64,000 nucleotides of DNA, taken from Vanilla planifolia. Lineage: Eukaryota > Streptophyta > Magnoliopsida > Asparagales > Orchidaceae. Under the pieces are notes generated by a model that worked only from the letters and a program-made list of their open reading frames with translations, was not told the origin of the DNA and did not search any database. The stretch is from NCBI GenBank assembly GCA_023846275.1, contig JAIUJO010000071.1, positions 555,671-619,670 on the forward strand, read 5' to 3'. Below are positions 47,591 to 60,474 of the stretch, in pieces; position 1 is the stretch's first letter; every line of letters starts with the position of its first letter. Both the position numbers and the translations under genes were made by a program.

Positions 47591-50500
47591 TATGGGAGTG
47601 TGTGTGTGTGTGTGTTGCTGATGTGTGTATATGTGCTTGAGGGTATCTATGTGCATGCATGTGTGTCTGTATAGATGCAAATGTGTGCATGCACATGTGT
47701 GTGTGAGAGTGAGTATGTGTGTATATAGTTATATGCATGTGTGTGCATATGTGTGTTTGTATGTGCATGCATACATGTTTTGGTATATGTATGTGTATGT
47801 GTGTGTACACATTTGTGCTTTTTTGTGTGTGTGCATTAGTGTGTTTGCATGCATGTGTGTTATTGTCTGTATGCATATGTGTTCATGTGTGTGCGTGTGT
47901 GAACACATGATCGCATGTGTAAGCATCTTTGTCTGCATGTGTATGAGCCTATGTTTTTGCATCTATGTGTATCTTTACAAATGTGTATATAGTTGTTTTA
48001 TGCATATGCATGCATGTGTGTGTGTATATGCATTCACATGAATGTGCACCTGTGTTTTTGTGTGTGTATGTATGTGTGAGTGTGTAAATGTGTGTATGTG
48101 TGCATGTGTGTTCTTGTGTGCATGCAAGAGTGTGGGTGTGTGTGTACATAGGTTTTTATGTGTACGTGTGTGCATAGGTGGGCATGTATGATTGTATATA
48201 TGCATATTATTGCATGTGTGCAAGTGTGTGTGCATGTGTGTGCAATGTCATGTGTATTTGAATGTGTGTGTGTGTGCATCTATGTGTATTTGCATGTATG
48301 AGTGTAAATGTGTGTGCACGTGAGTCTCTCTATGTGTATATGAGCATGCGAGTGCATTTATATTTTTTACATGATTGTGCATGAGCTGTGTGTTAGTGCA
48401 TCTACGTTTGTTTGGTATGTGTGCTAATTTAAGTATGTATTTGTGTGTATGCGCTTGTCTATGTGTGTCCATGTACGTTTGCATGCATGTGTGCATGCTT
48501 ATGCATTTATATGTGTGACTATTTGTGTTTTTGTGTGTGCATGTGTGTGCATATGTTTTTACATGAATGTGCATATATTCATGCATGTGCATGTGCATAT
48601 GAGTGTGTGTGTCTATTCACATGCATGTTTATGCTTGTGTGCATATGTGAGTGCCAACACATGTGACATGTCTATGTGTGCATGTTTATGTGCACAACAT
48701 GCTTGTGCATGCATGTGTGCATGTTTTTTATGGTGTACATGTGCATGTGTGTGAGCATGCACAAGAGTGTATGCATGTGGTTTTTTGCTTGTGATATAAT
48801 GTGTATGTGTGTCAATTCCCATATGTATTTGTGTGTGTATTTGTTCATGCATGTGTGTGTGTGTATATGGGTGCATGTGTGTACATGTGTGCATGTGTGT
48901 GTGCTCATACATGTGTTGCTACGCACATGTGTGCTTGTAAGCATGTGTGTGTGTGTGTGCATGCATGTGAGTTAGTGTGTATGTGCGTGCTTGTGTGTGG
49001 AGGACATGTGTTTGTGTTTGTGTGTGTGTGCATGCGTGTGTGTGTGAGTGTACGCATGAATGCATATGTGTGCATGTGTCCATGTGTGAGTGTGTGCATG
49101 TGCCTGTGTATGCTTGTGTGCATGTGCATGTGTACTTGAGTTTGTATGAGTGTGAATGTGTGTGCATGTGTTTGTGCTTATGAGTGTTCTTGTATATGCA
49201 TGTGAGGTACTATATGTGTGCTTACATGTAGGAGTTCATGCACATGTGTATGCATGTGTGCATGTGTGATTATTTGTGCATATGTGTGTGAGTGCACTTG
49301 TGTGTTTATGTCTGTGTAAATGTTTGTGTGTGTGTGTGTTAGTGTATGAGCTTATGTGTTTGCTTATTCTTTTGTGTGTGCATGTGTTTCTACACATCTG
49401 TATGTTTTTGTTTGTTTTTGTGCATCTACACATGTGTGAATGTGTCTTCTTGCATGCTTATGTGTATGTGTCTATGAGTTTATTCATGCATGCTTATACA
49501 TATGTGTGCATTTGTGTTTCATTTTGAGTGTGTATATGGGTGTGCACGAGTTGGCATTTATGCATGCGTGTGCATGCATTTGTGTATCCTTGGGCCTATG
49601 TGTTTATGGATGTGTGTGAATGTCTATGAGCCTTTCTCTATATGTGTTTGTACCCCTATTCTTATGCATGTTTGTGGGCTTTCTATTATTGTGTATTTGT
49701 GAATATGTCTGTCCATATACATGTCTGTGCATGTTTTTGTGTGTGTGTTTGTTTGAGTGTGTGCATGAATGGATTCTATGCATGTAGGTTCCTATGTCTA
49801 TTTGTATGCATGTGTGTGTGTACACATGCTTGCATGTGTGTGCATACATGTGTGTGTATCCACGTGTGTGTCTACATACATGTCCATGTATGTGTGTGCC
49901 AATGTACATGTGCAAGTGTGCATGAGTGTGTTTGTCTGTGTCCATGTGCATAGGTTTGTGTGTTTGTGCAAGTGCTAGTGCACATGTGTGTATGTAAGAG
50001 AGTGTGTTTAGCTGTGTATGGGTGAATCTACATGGGTGTGTGTGTAAGTTTTTGTGTGTGTATATGTATGCACATGGGCACATAGATGTGTTTAAGTGTG
50101 TGTGATTATGTTTGTACACATGTGCATGTGCATTCATGTGATTTTAAATGTGTTTGGGTGCGTATGAGTTGGCATGTGTGCGTGTGTTTACAAGAATGTG
50201 TGTGTGTGCATCCATGTGTATGTACTAAAGCACATACATGCGTATGCATGCAAGTGCGTGTTCTTACATACCTGTGTGCATGTGTATGTGCATTTTTTTG
50301 CATGCACGTATGTGTGTGTGTGTGCACGTGAGATTTTAGGTACACACGAGTGCATGCATGTGAGCATGTGTTTATTTGTCTGTGTGTGTGAATGCATGTG
50401 TATGTGTATGCATCGAAGCATGTGTGAAAGTGCGTGTGCATGTGTGTGAGTTTTTTCGTGTGTGTATATGTGCTCATTTCATTTTTGTTCATGCATATGT

Positions 50501-53500
50501 GGTTATGTTCGTGTATACATGGGTGTGTGCGTACCAATGTTTGTGTGTGTTTATGTGCACATGTGTGTAGGTGTGCATGCATGCATGTGTCTTTATGCAT
50601 GTCTATATGTATGTACAAGTGCATGTGCATGCGTGCATATTTTTTTAGGTTTTGTACTTGAATGTCTGTGTTTGTTTGTGTGTGTGTGTATGCATTTTTA
50701 TGTGTGTGTGTTTATGTGAATGTGTGTGCATGCATTTTGCATGTACATAGATATGTGTATATCTATGTGCATCAGTATGAATTTGTATGAGCATGTGTGA
50801 GCACATGTGTGTTCTTGTGTCTATAAACATGTGCAGGTATGTTTGTCCGTGTATGGTTATGTATGTGTGTGTGTGTATGTGCGTGCTTTTGTGTATGTGT
50901 GCGTCTATTGTGCATCTGCACATTTGTGAATGTGCAAGTGCAAGTGCATTCATGTACATGTTTCTACAATATTATGTGCATGTGTGTACATGTGTATATA
51001 CATGTTTTTGTGTCTACACATGTGTGTGTGTGTGAGTACATGTGCATTCATGTGCGTTTATGAATGTTTGTGTATTTCTACTTATGTATGAACATGTGCA
51101 CATGTGTGTATTGGTATGTGTGTTTGTGTGTGTGTGTGAACATTTGTGAGTCTGTGTGTGTGCATGTGTGTTGGTGTGCATACGTGTGCCTACATAGGTG
51201 TGCATGTGTATGTGTGTGTGGGTTCATGAGCGTGTGCATGTGTGCGTGAGTCTTTGTGTGTACATGTCTGTTTGTTAACATGTGTTCATTCCTATTTGTG
51301 TGCATGTGTGTGTCTATATGTGCGTTTGTGTTTGCTCAAGTGTGCATGTGCTTACACCTATGTGTTTGTGTTTGCACTCACATGTGTGTGTGTGTGCACT
51401 TGTGTGCATGTGTATCTATGTGTTTGTGTGTGTGTGAATGTGTGCACATGGGCATGTTTGTGAATGTGAGACTTTACGAGTAGATACGTGAGTGTGTTTG
51501 TGCATATTAATGTGGGTGCGTATGTGTGTTTGCATGTGTGCGTAGCTGTGTGTGGAATTCTTTGTGTGTTCCTATGCATATGTTTGCATGGTGTGTGCAT
51601 GTATATGCTTGTGCATGTGTGTGTGCATACATGTTTATGTGTGTGCTTGTGTGCTAGTTTCTGTGAGTTCATGTCTATATTTATTGTGTGTTTGTACATA
51701 TACATGTCTTTTGAGTATGTGTCTATGTGTGTGCATGGACATGTGTATGTGTGTCTCTGTGTACATGTGTGTGTGTTCCTTTGCATGTGTCTTTTTTTGG
51801 GAGTAAGCATATGTGTGTGTGTGTTTGTGCACGAGTGCATTTGTGTGTATGCATATGTGTGTGAGTGCACGCTATGCGTATTTGCATGTGAGTGTGTGTG
51901 TGGCTGTGTGTGCATGTGTGTGTATGTGTGTGTGTGTGCATCTGAGAGTGTGTGTATTGTGCATGTGTGTGCTTGTGTGTGTGGGCATGTGTGTGGGTGT
52001 GCATGTGTGTGTGCATGTGCATGTGTGCATGAATGTGTAAGTCTATGTGTGTGTGCATGTGTGTGCAGATGTGTGCTTGTGCATGTTTGTGTACAAGTGA
52101 TATTGAATTTGTGTGTGTGTGTATAGGTGCCGACACATGTATCCACTCCTATGTGTGAGCATGTTTATGTGTGTGTGTGTGCACGTGTGCGTATGTGTGT
52201 GTTCTTGTGTCTGTGTGTGTCTGGGTGCATGTGCATGTGCGTGAATGTGTACATGCTTGTTCATGTGTTTATGTGTGTATTTGTGTGTGTGAACATGAAG
52301 GAGTGTGCTTATGTGTTTGAGTGTCTAATTATGTGTGCATGCATTTGCATGTGTGAGTATATGAACGTGTATGCATGCATGTGTGTACAAATGTGCATGT
52401 TTCTTTATGTTTGCTTATACATCTTTGCATGAGTGTATGTGCATTTTAGTGTGAATACTTGTGTGTGCACTTATGTGTGCTTGTGCTTGCATTAATGTGT
52501 GTGCATGGGTGGGTGTGTGTGTGTGTGTATATGTGTGCATTCATGTGTAGATGTGAGCATGTATGTGTGAGTGTTAGAGTGAGTGCATGCTTATGTTGGT
52601 ATGCATGTGCATGATTTGCATGTTTGTGTGTGCAGTTGTGTTGATGTGGGTGTGCATGCATGCATGCGTGTATGCTTTTACGTACGAGTGCCTAGGTGTA
52701 TGTGTGTGTTTGTATGTGTACATTTGTCTATGTGTGTGTGAGTATTTATATGTGCATGTGTATATGACTACATGTGTTTTTATGCATGTTTGCATGTATG
52801 TGTGTGAGCATATGTGTGAGTGTGTGTGTGTGTGTGCTTATTTTTGTTGCTATATATGTGTGCACATGTGTGCACCTACGTGTATGTGCATATGTGCACA
52901 TATGAGTGTGTGAGTGTAAGCATGTGCATGCATGCATCTGTGAGTTTGTACATGGACATTTATGTGTGTGTGTGTGTGTGTTTATGCAAATGTGAGTGTT
53001 TATGATTGTGTGTGTGTGGGTGGGTGCATCCATGCTTGCATGTATGCACAAATTTGTGTTTGTATGTGTGTGTGGTTGTGCATTTTTTCATGTTCATATG
53101 TGCATGTGTGTGCATGTGAGTGTAGGTGAGGGTGTGTGCATGTGTGTGTGTGTTTGTGTGTTTGTGTGTTTGTGTGAGGGTGTGTAGGCATATCTGTGTG
53201 TGTATATATGTGCAAGTGTCTGTGTGTGTTCACACATACACAAGTGTGTGTGATTATGTTCATGTGTGGGTGTTTGTGTGAATGTGTGTGTGTGTGTATA
53301 GGTACATGAGTGCATGTGTGTGTGTTTTTTTCTTGTTTTCCCATGATCAAAAGTGTGGGGGTGTGTTTCTTTGTGTTTGTGTTTGTGTGTCTATGCATGT
53401 GTGTAATGGGGTGTGTGTGTGTGTCTAAGTATTTTGGTGCATACATTAGTGTGTATGTGCTTTTTTGTTTGCATGAGTATGTATATGTGTGGATTTTCAT

Positions 53501-53529
53501 GTGTGTGCTTTGTTCATCTATGCCTATGG

Positions 53530-53629
53530 TGATAACTTTCAGCCCTTGCAGAAGGGAAGGCAGTTGTAGAGAAGGAAATGGCATTATTACAGTAGATACT
53601 CCTTCAAAAAAGGAGAGAGGTGGCTGAAG
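53530..53629. other. Island 2: 100 bp of non-satellite DNA with imperfect inverted ends
   Basis: A purine-rich piece (gcagaagggaaggcagttgt, agagaaggaaatggcattat, aaaaaaggagagaggtggct) breaks the TG satellite. The short word tatgg lies on both sides (53525-53529 and 53630-53634). The ends form an imperfect inverted repeat: actttcagcc (53535-53544) against ggctgaagt (53622-53630). From 53542 the + strand reads ALAEGKAVVEKEMALLQ, then tag (53593-53595), then ILLQKRREVAEV. That is a charged, helix-like peptide with one stop that a single C to T change from cag would explain. It could be a fragment of a retroelement gag-type or other gene, or a tiny MITE. Not identified. Confidence 0.65.
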
Positions 53630-56600
53630 TATGGGTGTGTGTGTGTGCACACTTGCATGTGCATGCTTTTATGTGTGCATGTTTGTGCATGCTTGGGCAT
53701 GCACTAATGTGTGCATTGGGTGCACGTGTGAGTGTTGTGTGTATGCACATGTGTTCTCATGTGTTTATAAATTTGGATGGGTGTGCATTCAAATATGTTT
53801 TTGTGCATCCACGTGTGTGCATCTGTATATATATTTGTGCGTGTGTGTGTGTGTGCATGTGTGTTAGTGTGAGTGTGTGTGCACCAATGCATGTCTATGT
53901 GCCTGTTTGAATGCATGCATGTGTGCGCACGTGTATGCATGTGTCTTTGTGTGTGTTCATTTGCATTTATGTGTGCATGTGTGTGTGTGTGTGTCGGTGT
54001 GAGTGTGTTCGCAAGTTTGTGTCTCCATGTGTATGTGTGTGAGTATATTTGTATGTGTTCTTATGGATGTGTGTAAGCCTCCCTACATGTGGATCTATGT
54101 GTGTCATGTGTGCATTGGTGCTAAGCATGGGCTTGTGTGCACCTGTACATGGGAGTGCTTGGTTCATGTGTGTGTGTTTGCGTATGTGTGCTTGTATTTG
54201 TGCATGTGTGTCTACAAGGTCGATGTCTATGTGTGTTCATGTTGTTGTGTGTATGTGTATTAGTGTTTGTGTATTTGCATGAAGTTGTGCATGCATTTGT
54301 ACATGTGTGTGTGTGTGTGTTCATGTGCATGTGAGTGTGTGTATTTTTGTGTGTTTATACATGCATATGTTTGTATTTATGTGTGTGCATGGATGCATGC
54401 TTATGTACGCATGTACCATTGCATGAAAGTTTGTGTGCGCATTTTTGTGTGTGCATGTGTGATTGTGTGTATGTAAGGGGTGAGGGTGCATGGATATGCG
54501 TTCATCTGTGTGTACATGTTTGTGTCCATGCATTTATGAGTGTGTGTGCATGTGTGTATGCATGTGAGCATATTTGTGTGTGTGATTATCGATGCATGTA
54601 TGTTTGTTAGTGTATGTGTTTGTGCCAATATGTGTGTTTGTACAAGTGTATTTTTTTTATGTATGCCTTTCTTTGACTGTATATATATATGTGTGTGTGT
54701 ATGTGTGTTTGTGTGCTTATGTGTATGTGTAAGTGTATGTGTGGGTGTTTGCATTTGTATGCACATACTTGAGCATGTGAACATGTTTGTGCATGTGTGT
54801 GTGTGTGTGTGTGTTCATGTGTACATGTGTGTGCAAGTATGTATTTATGTGAATGAGTGTTCTTGTGCTCGTGTGTTTGTGTGTGTGTGTACACATGTGT
54901 GTGTTCTTCTATGTTCGCATGTGTGTATATACTTTGGTACGTCTACACAAGTGTGTGCTTGTTTGTGCAAGTGAATTGCATGTGTGTTCGTGTGTGTGTT
55001 TATTCATGAGTGTTTTTGTGGGTGCATATGTTTGCATGTTTGAACATGCATTCTTATGTGCATATGTGCACACAGGTATGCGTATTTGTGTACAAGCATG
55101 TTTGCATGTGTGTACATGTTATTCTATACTAGTGTGTTCGTATGTCTGTGTTTGTGTGCAGCTATTTGTAGGGTGCACGTGTGTGTGTGTTTGTAAGTTC
55201 TTCCACGTGTGCATGAGTGTGTATGCATATATGTGTTTGTGTCTATGTGTATGTGTGAGTGTAAGTATGTATGTATGTGCATGTTTGTGTGTGAATGTAT
55301 ATGTGTGTGTATAGGTGGCTATGTGTGTTTGCATGCATTTGTGTATGTGTGCACATATGTGCATGTGTACTAGTGTCATTATTTGTGTATACATGTGTGT
55401 GTGTGCATGTCTGTGCATTTGAGTGTGTAAGCATGTGTATGGTTGTGTGTTTGTCTATGTATGTATCTCTATATGTGCATCTATGCATGTTTGCATGTGT
55501 ATGAATGAGCACATGTATGAGTGTGTGTGTGTGTGTGTGTGTACATGCTTGCGTTTAAGTGTGCATGTGTATGTGCGTGCCTAAATTTACTTGTGCATGT
55601 TTGTGTGCATGTTTTTGTTGGTGTGTGTGCTTGTTTGTGTATGCATGTGCATGTGTTTGCGTATGTGCATGTGCATCATGTATGTGGGTGTGTGTGCATG
55701 TGTGTGTGTGTGTGCTTGTTTTTATGAATCAATGCATGCACATACAAGCATGTGGGTATATGTGTGTATGTGTGTGTGTGTGTATATGTGTGTATGAGCA
55801 TGCATAGATGTGTGTGTTTACGTGTGAGTGGATGTGGGAGTGTGGGAGTGTGTGAGTCGATGTGTGTGTGAGCAAGTGTGCATGCTTATATACTTGGTTG
55901 TGTTTGTATGCATGGATGTCTGCTTGTTTGTGTCTACATGAGTACATATGCATGTGCATGTGTGTTCTTATGTGTGTGTGTGTGTGTGTTTGTGCTTGTG
56001 TGCATGCGTGTGTATTTATTTATTTGTATGTCTAACTATTCACATGCATGAGTACATGTGTGTGTGAATGTGTTTGAGATTTTTGTGTGTGAACATGCAC
56101 ACATATATCTAAGAATGTGTGTAGTTGTTTGTGTTGGGGGTGTGTGTGTATGTCTAAGTGTATAGAAGTGCATGCATGTTTACATAATTTTGTGCATAAA
56201 TACACATGTGCACATGTGTGTTTGAGTGTGTGCATGGGTATGGGTGTGAGTGTCCCTGTGTGCTTGTGTGTGTGTGTGCTTGTGTGTATGTGTGTGTGTG
56301 TGCTTGTGATTGTCTGTGCTTGTGTGTGTGTATGCTTGCAATTGTGTGTATGTGGATGCATGTGTGCATGTGTCTGTGTGTGTGCATATATAGGACTGTG
56401 TATGTGTGCTTGTGTAGGTGTGTATGCATATGTATGTGTTTGTATGCACATGTGTTCATGCATGTCTATGCAAACACATGTGTGTGTGTCTCTACATGTA
56501 TGTGTGCATCTATATGCATGTGTGTGTGCATGATCATGTAAGTGCTTGTGAGTCTAAGCATGTTTGTGTGTGTGCATAAGGTTCAATGCATGATTTTGAG

Positions 56601-59600
56601 CATGTGTGTGCATGTGTGGGCTTGTGTACATGCGTGTGTATTTGCATACGTGTATGTGCATATGCATGTATGTGTGTGTACATGTGTGTACATGTGTGTG
56701 CATGTGCATGAGTGTGTGTGTGTATGCATGTTTGTTTGTACACATGTGTATGTTTATGTGTTCTTATCTCTATGTTTATGTGTGTCTACATGTTTGTGTG
56801 TATGTGAAGTCTATGAGGGTTTATGCTTGTGGATGTGTGTGTGCATGTATGAGTTTCTGTATATGTGTGTTCATATGCATTCATTGTGTGTGTTTCTTGT
56901 GTGAATGTGTGCAAGCATGTCTTGTGTGCAAGTACATGTATGCATGTGTTCATGTGCGTGTGCCTATGAGCACATGGATTCAAGCACGTGTGTGTGTGTG
57001 TGTGTGTGTGCATGCATGTGTTAATGTGTATGCATTTATGTATGCATATGTGCATGTGTGAGTCCTTATGGGTGCTAGTACATGCATGAATGCATGGGTG
57101 TGTATGTGTGTCTATCTATTTGTGTGTGCAAGCATGAGTGTGTGTGAGTGTATTAGCATGTGAGCTTGTATGAGTATGTGTGCATGGAAGTGTGCATGTG
57201 TGCATGTTTGTGTGTGCTTATGTCAGTGCATGCATGCATTTGTTTGTGTATGCAGGTATCCATCAATGTGTCTCGATGCATTTATGTGTGTGCATGTTTG
57301 TGTTCATTTGGAAGCATATGCATGTTTGCATTTGTATTCATGTGCCTATATGTCATTCTTTGCATGAGTAAGCATATGTGTGTACTTGTGCATGCATTAG
57401 TGAGCATGTGAGTGTGTGTGCACATGTGCTGTGCATACTTGTGCTAGTGAATATGTCTATGCACATGATTGTCTATGTGTGTGAGTGTGCTTATGTGTGT
57501 GAATATGTGTTTAAATATGTGTGCATTCATGTGCACACACGTTTGTGTGTGTAGACATGTTTGTGTGCTAACGTGCGTGCCTCTATGTGTTCGTGCATGT
57601 GTACTTATGTATGTGCATGTGTGTGCGAGTGTGGGTGCATGTGTGTGCATGTGCATGTTTGTGTGTGAGTGCACGTGTGAGTATGTTTTTGTCATGTTTT
57701 CGTGGGTAAGTGTGTGCATATTTTTGTGTAAATGTGTGCATGTGTTTTGTATGTATGTGTGTTTGCATGCCTTTGTGCACATTACATGGTCTGTGTGCAT
57801 GGGTGTGTATGTGTGCTTTTTGTGTGAGTGAATGCATGTGTGCTTGTGTGCACATGTTCACGTGCATGTGATTGCGTTTGTATTTGTGTGTGTGCATTTT
57901 TGCATATGTTAGTAGGTGTGTGTGTGTATACTAGCTCATGTGTGTGGGTGCACGTGTGTGTACTCAACATAGGTATGTGTGGGGATGTGTAGGTGTGTGC
58001 ATGTGTGTGTATGTATTCTTGTATGCATTTGCAAGTGTGCATGAGTGTCCCTACATGTTTATGCATGTGAGTGCATGAGTGTGGGTTGTGTTTGTGCATG
58101 TGTTTTGCATGCATATGGGTGCACACATGTGTGCATGCATGAACATGTTTATATATGTTCAAGAATGTATGTGTGTGTGCATTTTTGTTCACATGTGTCT
58201 GTGAGTGTGTGCATGCATATGTGTGTAAAAGCTTATGTGCACATGTGTGTGTGTGAGCATGTATGTGTGCAAGTGCTTATGCACATGTGTTTTTTTGTGT
58301 GATTGGTTGTTTGTGCATTTGTGTTTGTGCATGCATATGTGTGTGCGGTATGTGCATATGCATTTACATGTGTATATAAGTGGTTTTGTGTATGTGTGTG
58401 GTTTTACAAGTGTACATGTGTGGTTATTTGTGTGAATGTAATTGCATGTGTGCCTTCATGTTAGTCGACATGGGGGTGTGTATGTGTGTTTGTGCATGTT
58501 GGTCTTTTTCTTACATGTGTCGTTGTGTTTACACGTGCATGTGTGCTTGTGTATGCCTGTACATTGTCATGTGTATATATGTGCCTTTGCCTATGTGCAT
58601 GTGGCTATGCTTATGTGTGCATGTGTGAGTGCATAGGTGTGTTTGTGTGCATGTGTGCACTTGTGTGTACATGTATGTGTGTGCATGTGTATGCATGTAT
58701 GTGTGTCTGTAGATGCATGTATGCATGTGTGTGTGCAGGTTGTCAACATGTCCATTCGCGTGTGTGCATTCAGTGTGTGCATATATATGTGTGTGTCCCT
58801 GTACATGTGTTTGCATATATCTGCATTTGCCCATGTGTGTACATATGCATGTGCATGCATCTTTATTGATTGGTGCTGGTGTATGTGTATGTGTGTGTGC
58901 ATGTCCATGCCTGTGTGGGTGTGTGAATGCTTGTTTGTGGACGTTTGTGTGTGTATTTCTAAATTCATGCTTGTGTCTTCATATGATTACGTGCACATGC
59001 ATGTATTTGTCTGTGTGCTTGAACTATGTGTCTATTTGTGTGCATTTGTGTTATCATGCATGTGCATATGTGCATGCATATGTATTTATGTGTGCTCATG
59101 TATGAGCGTTGAATGTGCATGCGTGTTTATGCATGAATGTTATTGTGTGTATGTATACATGCAAGATTGTGTGTGTGCATGTGTATTTGTATGTATGTAT
59201 GCGAGCTTGTGTGCGTATGTTTGTTTGTAGTTGTGGAGGTGCATGTGCATATGTGTGTCTGTGCGTGTGGGTGTGTGTATACATGCATGCTTGTTTTTTT
59301 GCTTATATGTGTGTTTATGTGTGTGTGCTTGTGTGGATATGTGTGTGTGGTTATATTTATTTATGTGTATGTGTGTACATTTGTGTTTGTGAAGGTGTCT
59401 TTGCTTGTACATGTGTAGTGTATGCATGCATGTATATGCATGCACGTTTGTGCATGTGTGTGCATGTATGTTCATGTGCATGCGCTTGTGTGATTAAGTG
59501 TGTGTGTGGATGTGAGCATGTGCATGCATGATCATGTGTATCCATTGGTTCAAGTGTTTGTCTATATGCATGCCTATTTGTGTGTCAATTTTGTATGCAT

Positions 59601-60474
59601 GTGTGTGTGAGCATGTGTGCTTCTATGAAAGTTTGTGTACGTGCTTGTATATGTCTTTGTGTATTTGTGTATGTGTGCATGTGTGTGTGCTTATTTTGTG
59701 TTTGGGTATATATGTGTTTGAGTGTGTGTGTGTGTATGTGTGCATGTGTTGGTGTGTGTGGGTGCATGGTCATGTGTGTATGCTTTTGTGTTCGTTTGTG
59801 TGCATGTGTGCATGTGTGTATGCATATGTCACAATGCATGAGTGCGCTTGTGTGAGTGTGTACGCGAGTTTGTGTGCATGCATGTGCATGTTTGTGTGCA
59901 TGTGTGAGTATATACGTGTGCATAGATGTGTGTTCACATATTTGTATTCTTGTTTGTTGGTGCATTCCTGTGTCTATGCCACAATTGTATGCATGCATGT
60001 GTGTACACATGTGCGCATGTGTACTTATGAGTGAGTGTATTTGTGCACTTATGTATAGGTACACATGTTCATGTGTGCGTGTGCATTTGTGCATGTGTTT
60101 TTGTGAGTGCATCGACTTGCACGTGGTTGCATGTGGGTGCATGTGTTTGTGGGTGTGGGTGTGTGTGGATGGTTGTGCACGTAAGCATGTGTGTGTGTCT
60201 GCTTATGTGTGCATGTGTGCATGCATGAGTATCTGTGTGCATGTGTGTGTGTGTTTATGTATGTGCATGTACGTTCATGCATTTTTGTATGTGTATGTGT
60301 TTGTGTTTGTGTTTGCATGCATACTTGTGTATGTTAATGTGTGTGTGCATGCCCACACATGTTTGTATGAGGGTGTATTTATTTGTGCATGAGCATGTGT
60401 GTGCATTATTGTGCATCTACATGTGTGTGCACGTCTGTGAGCAAGTGTGTACATGCATGTCTATGTGTATGTGT

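Larger units (their letters stand above)
39626..53529 (+). repeat. TG/CATG-rich degenerate satellite, segment 2
   Basis: The same kind of sequence as segment 1 resumes immediately after island 1 (tgtgagcatatgtgtatttt). Small non-TG patches occur, for example aataaaaacttg near 44118 and gtaaacaaataaatttgtga near 45167, but none is long enough to call. It contains the longest stop-free frame in the window (42986-43936, + strand, 316 codons), of the usual Cys/Val/Met composition. Confidence 0.9.
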
